Shown in pieces: positions 7,938-19,021 of a stretch of 64,000 bases of DNA. The DNA comes from Hippopus hippopus. Lineage: Eukaryota > Mollusca > Bivalvia > Cardiida > Cardiidae. The translations under genes were made by a program, and so were the position numbers. Position 1 is the first letter of the stretch; the number at the start of each line of letters is the position of its first letter. Below the pieces are notes generated by a model, which had not been told where the DNA came from, did no database searches, and saw only the letters and a list, made by a program, of their open reading frames with translations. The stretch covers positions 68,943,345 to 69,007,344 of the forward strand of contig OX328096.1 in the NCBI GenBank assembly GCA_946811185.2, written 5' to 3'.

Positions 7938-9584
7938 GAGCGGCAAATTGTCGCAAGATACGCCCGTCCCACCGCCAGTTGTCAAGGGGGTATAATAATC
8001 GTAAAGGGCAGGTAATGCAACAAACATGTTTACCAAGTCTCAAGTCAATTTGACTTGAGGTTCCATTCCAGACAAGCAAGAAATACTGTAAAAATGAAGA
8101 TCAAAGTGGAATTACTCAAAATCCGCACAAGGTAGAGTTATTGTTCTTGCGCACTGTACTCCGTAACATTGCAACAAACATGCATACCAAGTTTCAAGTC
8201 AATCGGACTGGAGATGACAAAATTATGCTCCAGACAAGCAGAAAATGCTGTAAAAATGACGATCAAAGGGAAATAACTCAAAGACAGCACAAGGTAGAGT
8301 TATGGTTCTTTTGCACTGCAATCCGTATTATTGCAACTAACACACATGCCAAGTTTCAAGTCAATCGGACTGGAGATGACAAAGTTATGCTCCGGACAAG
8401 CAGAAAATGCTGTAAAAATGACGATCAAAGGGAAATAACTCAAAGACAGCATGAGGTAGAGTTATGGTTCTTTTGCACTGGACTCCGTATTATTGCAACA
8501 AACACACATGCCAAGTTTCAAGTCAATCGGACTGGAGATGACAAAGTTATGCTCCGGACAAGCAGAAAATGCTGTAAAAATGACAAAGGGAAATAACTCT
8601 AACACAGCACGAGGTTGAGTTATGGTTCTTTCGCACTGCACTCCATATTATTGCAACAAACACACATGCCAAGTTTCAAGTCAATCAGACTGGAGATGAC
8701 AAAGTTATGCTCCGGACAAGCATAAAATGCTGTAAAAATGACGATCAAAGGCAAATAACTCAAAGACAGCACGAGGTAGAGTTATGGTTCTTTCGCACTG
8801 CACTCCCCCTTAATGAGATCTATCCACCCATGAAGTTTCATAACCGTAGCTAGCATAGTTTTGGAGATATGCTTTGGACAAAATTCAAGTATGAATATAA
8901 ACAAAGGGAAATAACTCAAAAATTAAGTAAGCAAGAGTTATGATTCCTGTGCACTGCACTCCCCCTTGATAAGATCTATCCACCCATGAAGTTTCATAAC
9001 CTTAGCTAGTATAGTCTTGGAGATATGCTCCGGACAAAATTCAAGAATGAAAAACAACAAAGGGCAATAACTCAAAAATTAAGGAAGCAAGAGTTATGAT
9101 TCCTGTGCACTGCACTCCCCCTTGATGAGATCTATCCACCTATGCAGTTTCATAACCTTAGCTAGTATAGTCTTGGAGATATGCTCCGGACAAAATTCAA
9201 GTATGAAAAACAACAAAGGGCAATAACTCAAAAATTAAGGAAGCAAGAGTTATGATTCCTGTGCACTGCACTCCCCCTTGATGAGATCTATCCACCCATG
9301 AAGTTTCATAACCGTAGCTAGTATAGTTTTGGAGATATGCTCCGGACAAAATTCAAGTATGAAAAACAACAAAGGGCAATAACTCAAAAATTAAGCAAGC
9401 CAGAGTTATGATTCCTGTGCACTGCACTCCCCCTTGATGAGATCTATCCACCCATGAAATTTCATAACCGTAGCTAGCATAGTTTTGGAGATATGCTCCG
9501 GACAAAGAATGGGGACGCCGCCCGCCCGCCCGCCCGCCACGGGTGATCCCATAATACGTCCCGTCTTCGACGGGCGTATAAAAA
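7938..9584 (+). mobile_element. Helentron-like (HINE) tandem-array element, family 1, copy A
   Basis: The left end carries CGGCAAATTGTCGCAAGATACGCCCGTCCC and the right end ACGTCCCGTC-TTC-GACGGGCGTAT followed by AAAAA. The right end forms a hairpin. ATACGCCCGTC on the left is the reverse complement of GACGGGCGTAT on the right, a subterminal inverted repeat as in Helentrons. The middle is an array of about 155-bp units of two kinds (8160-8800 and 8810-9510). Copy B at 27263-29130 has the same two ends around a different unit number. No coding capacity: the open frames in the array are translation artefacts of the repeat. The exact left base is uncertain by a few nucleotides. Confidence 0.75.
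8110..9500. repeat. ~155-bp tandem array within HINE copy A
   Basis: Units carry GTTATGCTCCGGACAAGCA, GATCAAAGGGAAATAACTCA and GCACTGCACTCC in fixed order. The first five units have CAAGTCAATCGGACTGGAGA. The later ones replace this with CCCCCTTGATGAGATCTATC and GAAGTTTCATAACC, so two subfamilies are joined in one array. Confidence 0.85.
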
Positions 9585-10834
9585 ATGGAAATTTTAAATA
9601 TTAAAGAAATAACTCCAGAAGATACTAGTATTGATAAGTATGAGCATATTGAGTATAATCCGATAGCAGGAACAGATCTCAACAATTCGGGAGAAAATAT
9701 TAGGATTGAGATCGAATGCCAAGATACTTTTACTTATAGAAGGTCGCTTAACAAAGAATGATGGCTCAGCTTACGCAAATGCTGATAACGTATAACAAAC
9801 AACGGCCTCACATATCTTTTTAGAAATATTAGGTATCAACTTTCCGGTCAGGAGATTGAATCTTTAACAAATCCTGGTCAGGCTACTACAATGCTTGGGT
9901 TGTTAAAATATCCGGATGATTTTTCCAAATCACAGGGGTTAAACCAATTATGGTATAAGGATACAACAGCTCGGGCACATAACCAAAATATTGGTTGGAA
10001 TTTAAGAAAAACATATAGTTAATAATTCTGATCCAAAAGGAACATTTAGCTTTATAATTCCATTAAAGCATATATTTGGTTTTTGTGAAGACTATAATAA
10101 AGTCTTGTATGGAATGAAACAAACTCTCACCTTAACGAGAACTGGTGATAATGATGCGATCTTTCGAGATGGAGGTGATGTAGGTAAAATTAGATTAGAC
10201 AAAGTATCATGGTTTATACCACATGTGATGCCTGCAGATATGCCAAAACTTGAACTTTATAGATTTATCGAGAAAAAAGAAAAATTTCCAGTCAGATATA
10301 GAATGCTACAATGTGACTCCGCTTCAGTTTCTCAGGCAAGATCATTTAGTTGGAGACTTGGTGTTAAATCATCTCCCGAGGTGCCGCGTTTTATCATTAC
10401 TGCTTTTCAAACTGATAAAAAAGATAACCAAGAACAAAATCCAGCTTTATTCGATAATGTAAACGTTAGAAATATTTATGTTATGTTAAATTCCGTTAGA
10501 TATCCCGAGTTTGATTACGATATTTCATTTACTAAACATCAATTTAGTAGAATGTATGGTGATGCTGCGTTATTTAGATCTAAGTTTTTTAACATGGATA
10601 AGTTGGTATCAAATCCTAACGTTACCCCCGCAGAGTACAAAACCCTTTATCCTTTGTTTTTGTTTGATGTTACAAAACAGAGCGAAAAGTTAAAACATTC
10701 TGTTACTGACTTTCAAGTTAAGGGGTTTTTTTTAGCAAAATGTACCTGCAAACACAGAAGCATATGCTGTTCTTATTAGCGATAGGTTACTGCACTTTCA
10801 GTCTGATGGAAATAAAATGAGTGTTGTGTATTAA
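9585..10834 (+). pseudogene. Major capsid protein (double jelly-roll), frameshifted
   Basis: The ATG at 9585 directly follows TATAAAAA contributed by the inserted element. The first frame ends at 9761. Sequence typical of Maverick/adintovirus hexon-like capsid proteins then continues in other frames, for example GQATTMLGLLKYPDDF near 9878-9925 and the GTFSFIIPLKHIFGFCEDY region at about 10040-10095. A long frame is open from 10105 to about 10720 and contains VRYRMLQCDS and YPLFLFDVTKQSEKLKHSV. After a slip in the T-run at about 10722-10732 the C-terminal part ends at 10832-10834. At least three frameshifts are present. The product would form the trimeric capsid shell. It belongs to the PRD1-adenovirus lineage. 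Confidence 0.85.
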
Positions 10835-10854
10835 GATTTTTTTTCTTATAGAAA

Positions 10855-11183
10855 ATGATAAAGATTTCAGATTTAAAAAAGAAGTTCTTAGAGATAATAA
10901 TTTAAAATTTTACTCTTTCTGGGATAAAAAACGATTAATTGAGTTGGTTACGTTTGTTGCCAGAGGAGTCACCTAAACCAAAAAAGGAAAAAAGATTTTG
11001 ATAGATTAAAAACTATTATGTATAATCCTAGAAGTGTTAGTTTAGAGGATGTTGAAACTGGAGAAACAAAAAAATTTCCCATCAATTTACAAGGCAGGTA
11101 AGTTTGTAGACTGTTGTCCTCAAACGATTTCAAATTACAATGGAAAAGTTTGGAAAAATAAATATAAGATTAGCACCCAGTAA
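10855..11183 (+). pseudogene. SAP-like plus intron-nuclease-repeat-like viral protein, frameshifted
   Basis: An ATG at 10855 begins ISDLKKK, like a SAP/LEM-type helix-turn-helix. The frame is lost near 10890 and pieces continue in other frames. The last part includes NPRSVSLEDVETGET and the terminal NYNGKVWKNKYKIS, reminiscent of the repeat motif near intron-encoded nucleases (NUMOD/IENR type). This small two-part protein commonly follows the capsid gene in Mavericks, as I recall. At least three frameshifts are needed, so it is dead here. Function unknown; DNA binding is suggested by both motifs. Confidence 0.5.
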
Positions 11184-11255
11184 TTTCATTATGATATGGT
11201 CATAATGAAATTTTTGAAGGAAAAAAATAAATTAAGTCTTTTTTATTACATAAAA

Positions 11256-14200
11256 ATGGAAACTGAGTTTAAAAAACTAACAGTAAAAGATTTTAAAAAT
11301 CTTGCTAAAAATAGAGGTATTAAAGGATACTCTAGTCTTAGAAGAGCAGAATTAATTAAAATTTTAAGTAATCCAGGCCCATCAATACTAGATAGAGATA
11401 TTGAAGAAAATATAAGAGATAGAATATTAAAACCAACACCTGCTCCTCCTCAACCTTCTCCTCTTTCTCCTAGTTTTAGGAAGTTTTTAGAAGCTTTAAA
11501 TGAGGTTAAAGAAATTCCTAGATATATTTCACCCGAATTTAAAGCTTTTAAAAAAAAGATAAATGATATATATAAAACATATGATGAATATAAAAAGGTA
11601 ACGATTAACAGAACGGAATCTGCTTTTAGAAAATATGCTACTAAATATTCGATAAAAGGGGTGCCCGTTTCAACACCAGGTGAGTTTTTGGAGATTGCGC
11701 GTAAAGATATAATAAATATTTTTAGAAACAATCGTGGAATAAAAGTTAAGTTAATTCTTAGATGTAATATGTATAGAGAAAATGATGAGGAAATGAAAAC
11801 AGTAGAAGCTGCTTTTTCTTCTGAGAAAAATGAAGTTAATTTAGAGGGAACCAATGAGCATGAACTTTATAACACTACGATTGAAAGAATTATAGAAAAT
11901 ATAGCATCATTTCAAATGGATGCTAGAGATTACCTACCGTTACCAGAATGGATTAGAAATAAAAAAGCAGTTATTAATATGAAAAATAAAGATGATAAAT
12001 GTTTTTTATGGTGTGTTTTAAGAGCATTAAATCCTATAAATGATAATAGAGAAAGAGTTGACAAAGATTCACGAGCAAAAGAAAATACTCTAAATATGAA
12101 AGGAATCGCTTATCCTGTTTCATTCAAAGATATTAATAAGTTTGAAAAACAAAACCTTGAAATTAGTGTAAACGTTTTTGGGTATGAGGAAACTTGGAAT
12201 GATTAGGGGATGAAAAAATATATTTACCCTCTTAGAATTACTACAAATAAAAAAACAAACCATGTTGATCTGCTCTTTATTAAAGATGAAAAAAATAATA
12301 TTACACACTACACCCTCATAAGAAACTTTACCGCTTTGATGAGAGGACAGGTAAGTGATAATGGTGGTGTGGAATATTGCAAGCATTGTTTAAACCATTT
12401 TGGTAGTAAAAAACTTTTAGAAAAACATCAACGATACTGTAATGAGCATGAACCTATTTAGAAATGCCAGAACCTGACACCATGTTAAATTTTAAAAATC
12501 ATGCTAGAAAAATCTTGGTCCCCTTTGTTGTATACGCTGATTTCAAAAGTATTTTAAAACCAATACACACATGCCAACCAAACCCAAAAAGTAGCTATAC
12601 TATACAACGTCAAAAACATATACCTTGTAGCTTTTACTACCTTATAAAATGTTTTGATGATACAGTATGCACTCCTATAGAAAGAAACTATACCGGAGAA
12701 GATGCAGAGGAAGTTTTTATAGACCGGTTAGTGAGGGATATATTAAATATTTATCAATATTTCTACCAAAACCCGATACCTATTAATATGACAGAAGAGG
12801 AAGAAGCAAAACACATGCGAGAAACACATTGTTGGATTTGTGAAGAGGAATTTACTGATGAAAATGTTAAAGTAAGAGACCATTGTCATTTTACGGGTAG
12901 GTATAGAGGTGCCGCACACAATGAATGTAACCTAAAGGCTAAAACCCCTAACTTTACACCTGTCTATTTTCATAATCTTAGTGGATATGACGCACATATT
13001 TTTATTAAATATCTTGGTAAATCTGATGGAAAGATTGATTGTATTCCAAATAATGAGGAGAAATATATTAGTTTTAGTAAATACATTCCGGTTGGAGGAA
13101 ATAAATATCATAAAATTAGATTTCTTGATACTTTTAAATTTATGGCTACGAGCTTAGATGTGCTTTCAAAAATCTTAGATGAAAGTCAGTTCCAAATTTT
13201 ATCAAGGTTTTTTACAAAAAAATCATTTACCACTAGTTAGGAGAAAAGGAGTTTTCCTTATGAGTACTAAGACTCTTTTGAAAAGCTTCAAGAAGAGCAA
13301 TTACCCCCTAAGAAAGAATTTTACTCAAGTTTAAACAAAGAAGATATTAGTAATGAAGACTATGCTCACGCAGAAAAGGTTTGGAAAATTTTTAATATAA
13401 AAATGTCAAAAGATTACTTAGAACTTTACAACAAAATAGATGTATTGCTTTTAGCTGATGTTTTTGAAAACTTTAGGGATGTTTGTCGTAAAAACTATGA
13501 CTTAGATCCTTGTTGGTACTATACTGCTCCAGGTTTAGGTTGGGATGCAACATTGAAAAAAACGGAAGTAAACCTAGAACTTTTATCAGATCCTGATATG
13601 CTTTTAATGGTAGAAAACTGTATCAGGGGAGGTGTTAGCATGTGTACAAAAAGGCATGCAGAAGCTAATAATAAATATATGGAAGAATCGTATGACCCAA
13701 GTAAACCTTCAAAGTATTTATTATATATAGACGCAAACAGTCTTTACCCTTGGACAATGAGTCAACCTCTTCCTACACACGGTTTTAGTTGGATGAATGA
13801 AGAAGAACTAAGAAATTGGAGAAATATTCCTTCTATATTAGAAATAGATTTAGACTATCCTCAAGAGTTACATGATTTACATAATGACTTCCCTTTAGCA
13901 CCAGAACGTTTAAAAGTAAAAAAGGTAGAAAAACTTATTCCAGACTTAGGCCAAAAAAAGAATTATGTTTTACATCATCAAGCTTTGAAAACGTATCTCG
14001 ATTTAGGTTTAAAAATTACAAAAATACACCGTGGTATTAAGTTTGAAGAAAGTACTTGGTTTAAGTCTTATATTGATCTAAACATTAAACTAAGAACGAA
14101 GGCAAAAAACAATTTTGAAAAAGATTTTTTTAAGTTAATGAATAACTCCGTTTTTGGTAAGACTATGGAAAACCTAAGAAATAGAGTAGATATACATTTG

Positions 14201-14265
14201 GTTAAGAATGATGGAAACCGTTTTAGAAAATTAGTAGCAAAACCAAACTACAATCATACAACAAT
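11256..14265 (+). pseudogene. Protein-primed family B DNA polymerase, broken and 3'-truncated
   Basis: The start at 11256 follows ACATAAAA. Parts in order are: a SAP-like N-terminal motif (TVKDFKNLAKNRGIKG); the conserved DDKCFLWCVLRALNP; a Cys-His finger (CKHCLNHFGSKKLLEKHQRYC spread over 12378-12441); an HNH/endonuclease VII-like CWICEEEF...HCHFTG...CN cluster (12832-12934); exonuclease motif II (FHNLSGYDAHIFIK) and III (YNKIDVLLLADVFENF); polymerase motif A (YIDANSLYPWTM) and motif B (NNSVFGKTMENLRNR). Defects are an in-frame TAG at 12204, a shift at about 12459, paired shifts at about 13205-13330 and loss of similarity at about 14265. Motif C and the thumb are absent. It would have replicated the element from terminal proteins. 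Confidence 0.9.
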
Positions 14266-15227
14266 ATCCATTTCAATTTTCACCTCTATAACTTCAAGAA
14301 ACCTGTCTTCAAAAGACTTAATTCCCTTACTCAAATTGTTCCTGTGCTTATTTTATCTAGAATGCTTATTTTAATGTTAAAACATCATCTGGTAACTTGC
14401 ACAGATCTTCTAGCTGTGCCGTAACGGCATACATGTCCTGGACTTTTTATTGACAGACTATGTAACATCAGTTGAAGGAGCAATCCTTGTCCTTTGGTCA
14501 ATACCAACAGTGTTGTTAATGTAATCACTATCAAGGGAGATAAATGATAATATACTGTCATGAGGAAAACAGGGGTAACTTTTGTAATATATTGTAAGCT
14601 TAACTAACTTGTTATCACCAATTAGTAAACCAAACCAAAAGAAATCATCTACTTTGCTAGGGCAAAATCGTAGATTAAAAACGTCTCAAAGGATCATTTT
14701 GGCCAATTTGTAATGAATTTCAAACTTCAGTATAGGAAAAGATTTTTCGAAGATTTTCAAAAATTTCTGGTTTTTTGCGGTAATAACAAGAGTTTGTAGA
14801 AGAATCGAATTCTTTAAGGAAGTTCTGTAAAGGGCCACAGATGGACACAAGACGTACGCAGGGCCATGAAATTAGCTTGCTGGCCTTAAGAACTAGATCT
14901 AATTACCGTACCTTTATCATGCAACACTGCACAAATACCTGCCAAACCAAGTTTACTTCAAATACAGTAAGACGTTATGGTATTGACAGCTTTCCATTTC
15001 TTACATCTGTTTCAGTGAAAAACTTACGTTCTTTTATGCTTTTCACTAGTTTATAGAAATCTAACAGTGAATTATATTCTTATAATTCACCGGTGATATT
15101 TATAGATCATGAATGAATTTTTAGCGGGCTAATGTCACGTTTTATGACTGGGCTTGTGGGGATGTTTTTGGTGAAGACACTGGATACCACCAGCCAATAA
15201 AACCATGAATCAGTGAACTGTCACCAC
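14266..15227. other. Host-like flank, no gene seen
   Basis: Directly after the polymerase break. The stretch 14640-14890 looks like a decayed Helentron-like right part: it has GAATCGAATTCTTTAAGGAA, GGGCCA, GACGTACGCAGGGCCATG and CTTGCTGGCC, resembling 45340-45520. Nothing else is recognisable. Confidence 0.4.
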
Positions 15228-15666
15228 TTAACCCTCAACCATACAATACCTGGTTTTAAAGACCTTGAGAAAAAAGGCTTTTGAAATTTTTTTTGGTAAG
15301 GTAGAAAATGCTGCAAGCTGGCATTTTGTCATATTCTTACAATGTTGTCCACCTTTTGAAAGAAAAAAATCCCTTAGTTTGAACAAAATATGTTGTCTGC
15401 AAATGCTTTGGATTTGGGCAAGTCCAACAACATTGTCCTTTAACTCTTTACCTAACGACATAATTTCAGACGTCCAAATTGGAAGCATTTGCAGACGACA
15501 AAATTAATGTGACTCAAAAATTGAAATTTGTTTTGGAAAGGGTAGAAAACATTGTGGGAAAAGGAGAAAATGCTGGTTACCAGCATTTTCTCCTTTTCCC
15601 ACAATGTTTTCAGAAGGCTTCTTTCTCACAGTCGTAAAAACCCCGGATTGTTTGGTAAAGCGTTAA
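15228..15666. mobile_element. Two M-family TTAA MITEs, adjacent and in opposite orientation
   Basis: 15228-15443 is a decayed plus copy (hairpin arms mostly lost). 15440-15666 is a well-kept minus copy: TTAACTCTTTACC at the start, a hairpin around GCTGGTTACCAGC at 15572-15584 and GGTAAAGCGTTAA at the end. They share the TTAA at 15440. Confidence 0.75.
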
Positions 15667-16517
15667 TAAACAATTAACACTATAAGACTATACATCATTG
15701 ATTTGTCTACCTTTACTTTAGTCGTAACTGTTCCAAATTGAAAGATTTTTAAATTGACAAGACTAGTAATCCTACAGGGCAATACATCCATCTCAGGAGT
15801 TGAGAGTGTAAGATGAAGTAAATACTAAATAGTAAAGTTCTGTAGAGAAAAATGTTGGTAAATCATTGTGTTCATTATAGAAATTAGTTCTTACGAAAAC
15901 TTACAGGTCAGGGAGATGTGGGAGTAAACAAGTGTATTCCTCCCATGACTTTCAAAGGAGGATGTTATTTTTCTCCAATACATTGTATTTGAATTAAATA
16001 TTCTATACTAAAAAGTCAGTTTTTTATTTACCGGTACATACATGAAAATAAATTGTGAAAGAAGTCCCCTTCCACATGTATTACAAACCTCCTACATCTA
16101 AGGCTGGGCACCAGTTTAAAGCTTCAAGGGTTGAGGGTTCGAATCCAGAAACAAAAGGTACCAGGCTAAGAGACCAACTTCACACTACACACTTGTTAGG
16201 TCTCAAGCATGTATGTATTTTCATACAGTGTTTGAAGAATTTCACTTAAGATGATAAATTGTCAATTTCAAACACAATATCTTGATGTGGAAGCTAATTT
16301 GAATCCCTAGCTTAGCCACTTTCTTCTGGAGGATAGATGATTGCCACAAATTACATTTCTCTCTCCCCACTGATCGTCTTTGTGACAAAGGCTTTGAGGG
16401 AAAGCAGCAAGAGGCTTTGGTAGAATATTGTGCTAAGTACTGGTGACAGAATCTTCAGAAATCATGGATAGGTGCACTGGCTGCCACTAAGTAACTGAAA
16501 TAATTTTGAAAACCCTA
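15667..16517. other. AT-rich DNA with tRNA-like fragment
   Basis: No gene seen. At 16105-16150, GGGTTGAGGGTTCGAATCCAG contains a perfect tRNA/SINE B-box (GGTTCGAATCC at 16136-16146) preceded by a D-arm-like stretch. This is probably the head of a decayed tRNA-derived SINE, since no complete cloverleaf follows. Confidence 0.4.
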
Positions 16518-16747
16518 TTAACCCTTTACCACACAATCCCGACTTTTAACGACCCTGAGAAAGAAGCCTTTCGAAAACATTGTGGGAAAAGGAGAAAATG
16601 CTGGTAACCAGCATTTTTTTCCTTTTCGAACAATGTTTTCTACCTTTCCCAAAACAAATTTGAATTTTTCAGTCACATTTATTTTGTTGTCTGCGAATGC
16701 TTCCAATTTCGACAGGTCAACATTTTTGTAGTGTGGTAAAGGGTTAA
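16518..16747 (+). mobile_element. M-family TTAA MITE
   Basis: Full length, from TTAACCCTTTACCACACAAT to GGTAAAGGGTTAA. One hairpin arm is damaged (GCATTTTTTTCCTTTTCGAAC). Confidence 0.8.
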
Positions 16748-16960
16748 ACACCATTATGTACCAAACAAATCCAAACCTTCCTGGTGAGGAATCATTTCGC
16801 ATGGTCATTTTTCATTTAGTCTCTTGGACTTCTACAGCTTAATGAACTAAAACTATTTGACACACTAGTCAATGAATCTGCATATATAATTATGTAAATC
16901 TGTTTGTGAATGGTGCAGAACATCAGTTACACTACATTCAGGGGAACTGTCAGACTCTAC

Positions 16961-17189
16961 TTAACTCTTTACCAAACGACAAAACTATCGACTGGTCTAA
17001 ATTGAAAGCATTTGCAGATGGCAAAATATATGTGAATGAAATACTGAAACTTGTTTTGGAAAAGGTAGAAAAGATTGTGGGAAATAGAGAAAATGCTGGT
17101 TACCAGCATTTTCTACTTTTCCCACAATGTTTTCAAAAGACTTCTTTCTCAGGGTCGTTAAACATCAGGATTGTATGGTAAAGAGTTAA
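16961..17189 (-). mobile_element. M-family TTAA MITE
   Basis: Full length in minus orientation, TTAACTCTTTACC to GGTAAAGAGTTAA, with an almost perfect central hairpin at 17072-17137. Confidence 0.8.
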
Positions 17190-17225
17190 CCAAAGCAAAA
17201 ATTTCAAAGTCTACTATAAATGGAT

Positions 17226-17299
17226 GTATAACATGAGCAGCTAGTAAAGATAAAGTAAAACCTATATAACATGAGCAGCTAGTAAAGATAAAGTAAAAC
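17226..17299. repeat. 37-bp perfect tandem duplication
   Basis: ATAACATGAGCAGCTAGTAA followed by AGATAAAGTAAAACC occurs twice in a row, with a TAT-type junction. This is a recent local duplication. Confidence 0.85.
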
Positions 17300-17796
17300 C
17301 ACAAAGCTACAGCCTTGAGGATAGTGCATCAGTATTTCTAGAGACCCTCTCAAAATTAGCACACAATTGAAACATTTTGTGTCTAGTGCCCTAGGGTCTG
17401 GTTTCAGCTATAGATACAAAGGTTAGAAAAAAAGAATACAAAATTTGGAGCATATATCTAACATCCTTTAATAGATTCATACTCAAACATATTCTTAAAA
17501 TGACACTTATTTTACGATGTAATTACTCATATGAATCTTTCCACATCATTTCATTGACCTTAAATTTTCTTTGAGGGACAGTAGATCTAGATCAGACAGC
17601 AAAAAAACAAGCAGCTTGACCTTGGATCCACTCTGTTGAACTGTGTAAATATATTATAGAGGAAAAACAGCCTTCACATTACAATATTTGAGCTCTTTTT
17701 GACAGAGCTGAAAATGCCCATTTAATAATCTAAGTTTAACTAACTGAAACAAAAATATACTAAATCATTGAAGTCAGTTGTACAGACCAAAATAAT
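17300..17796. other. AT-rich intergenic DNA, nothing recognised
   Basis: No open frame, RNA gene or known repeat could be supported here. Confidence 0.5.
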
Positions 17797-18014
17797 TTAA
17801 CTCTTTCCAAAACGACAAAATTTTAGACTCCTCCAAATTGAAAGCATTTGGAGGCGACAAATTGAATGTGGCTCAAACGTTGAAATTTGAAAGGATAGAA
17901 AACCTTGTCGGAAAAGGAGAAAATGCTGTTAATCAGCATTTTCTCCTTTTCCCACAATGTTTGAAAAGCTTTCTTCCTCAGGGTTGTTGAAATTCCAAAT
18001 TGTTTGGTAAAAGG
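17797..18014 (-). mobile_element. M-family TTAA MITE
   Basis: Minus copy with the left TTAA kept (TTAACTCTTTCCAAAACGAC) and a decayed right end (GGTAAAAGGTGACA). Confidence 0.7.
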
Positions 18015-18206
18015 TGACAACCTGTTTGACTAGACAAAGGCTCAAAGTGTAGATCAAAGATCAAGCTGTGATCTGGGCTTTCTGCTTGCAATCTCTACTG
18101 TACCAAGCATAATCTTTTCATGGCCTTTTGCACATAAAAAAAATGATGATCTGCAGTAAATAAAATAACAGAAGTCCATTTTCCACAGTTGATTCACATA
18201 TAAGCT

Positions 18207-18656
18207 ATGTTCTGTAATAAGTGGTTTAATGCATCTGCCAAAAGTATTGACCCAGGATAGCTTGTACAGTCTGTGCAGGCTGACCTAAGTTGAAATTTTT
18301 TTCTTGCTTTTGGTCAACTTTCTGCATGTCCAAGGACCATTCTATCTCAAAATTCATTTGCTCTTAGACAAAATGGATTTTATATTTCTATAACTACAGG
18401 ATGACTCACTTAGTAAAATGCATCAAAGAGATGCATTAACCCTGTACAACACAATCAAGACTTTTAACAATCCCAAATAGGACAGCTTTGAAAACATTAT
18501 GGGAAAGGGAAAAAATGCTGGTAACCAGCATTTTTCTCCTTTTTCCAAATTGTTTTCTACACTACTGAAAAGCTTCTGTAAATACTTTCAACTTGGAAAA
18601 GTCTAAAATTTTGTCATTCGGTAAAGGGCTCTACCCCTTTCGCCAGAGTATGGCTT
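18207..18656 (+). mobile_element. P-family MITE split by an M-family MITE
   Basis: The P-family left end (TTCTGTAATAAGTGGTTTAATGCATCTGCC) starts at about 18207. The right end is cut inside GATGCATTAA at 18442 and resumes at about 18633 as ACCCCTTTCGCCAGAGTATG. The element between is an M copy. Confidence 0.65.
18439..18632 (+). mobile_element. M-family MITE nested in P-family element
   Basis: It starts TTAACCCTGTACAACACAATC and ends CGGTAAAGGGCTCTA, where CTCTA replaces the expected TTAA. It sits exactly at the TTAA of the P-family right end, which shows TTAA target use. Confidence 0.7.
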
Positions 18657-19021
18657 ACATGCATATTTCTGGGAGTTTATACAATTTTCTGTACAAAGTA
18701 TACTACATGATAATGAAAAATATTGACTTCAAAAGTGTTCGAAAAATGAGATATTTACACGTACATGTAAACTTACTCTTATAATAACAGATAATGAAGA
18801 GTTCACATCTTGATTAATTTAAAAAAAAGCTGTTCACAACAACTGTTGCTTCTGTGGCTGGTGAAGACCAACATCAGACAGCTCAAAACAGGCCACCTGA
18901 TCTTTGATCTACACTTTCCACTATCCTGAAACACTGTCATCAAAAGCAACCATGAAGTGGCAATTTTAGGTCTCATTTCTAGACTTAAACTGCCTGTTAA
19001 GTTTATTTGACTCTCTAAGGG

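Larger units (their letters stand above)
1..14265. mobile_element. Endogenous adintovirus/Maverick (Polinton), decayed
   Basis: A block of AT-rich, closely packed viral genes on both strands carries the hallmark set of this group: retrovirus-type integrase, PLA2-like protein, FtsK/HerA ATPase, penton-like and double-jelly-roll capsid proteins, a pX/pVI-like membrane protein and protein-primed DNA polymerase B. The left end and its terminal repeat lie outside the window. The right end is lost inside the polymerase at about 14265, where sequence stops resembling the polymerase and turns into repeat-rich host DNA. Two foreign insertions (3251-5034 and 7938-9584) and many frameshifts and stops show it is an old, non-functional copy. 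Assignment rests on gene content and motifs read here. Whether it is best called adintovirus or Maverick is a naming issue. Confidence 0.92.

Noticed and set aside
8141..8596. 151-codon plus-strand open frame
   Set aside because: It is three translated copies of the ~155-bp Helentron-like repeat unit; no independent coding signal.
9353..9685. 110-codon minus-strand open frame
   Set aside because: It runs antisense through the Helentron-like right end into the capsid gene start.
11450..11854. 134-codon minus-strand open frame
   Set aside because: Antisense shadow of the intact N-terminal part of the viral polymerase gene.
16136..16146. Perfect tRNA B-box GGTTCGAATCC
   Set aside because: No acceptor stem or complete cloverleaf around it; more likely a SINE remnant than a tRNA gene.
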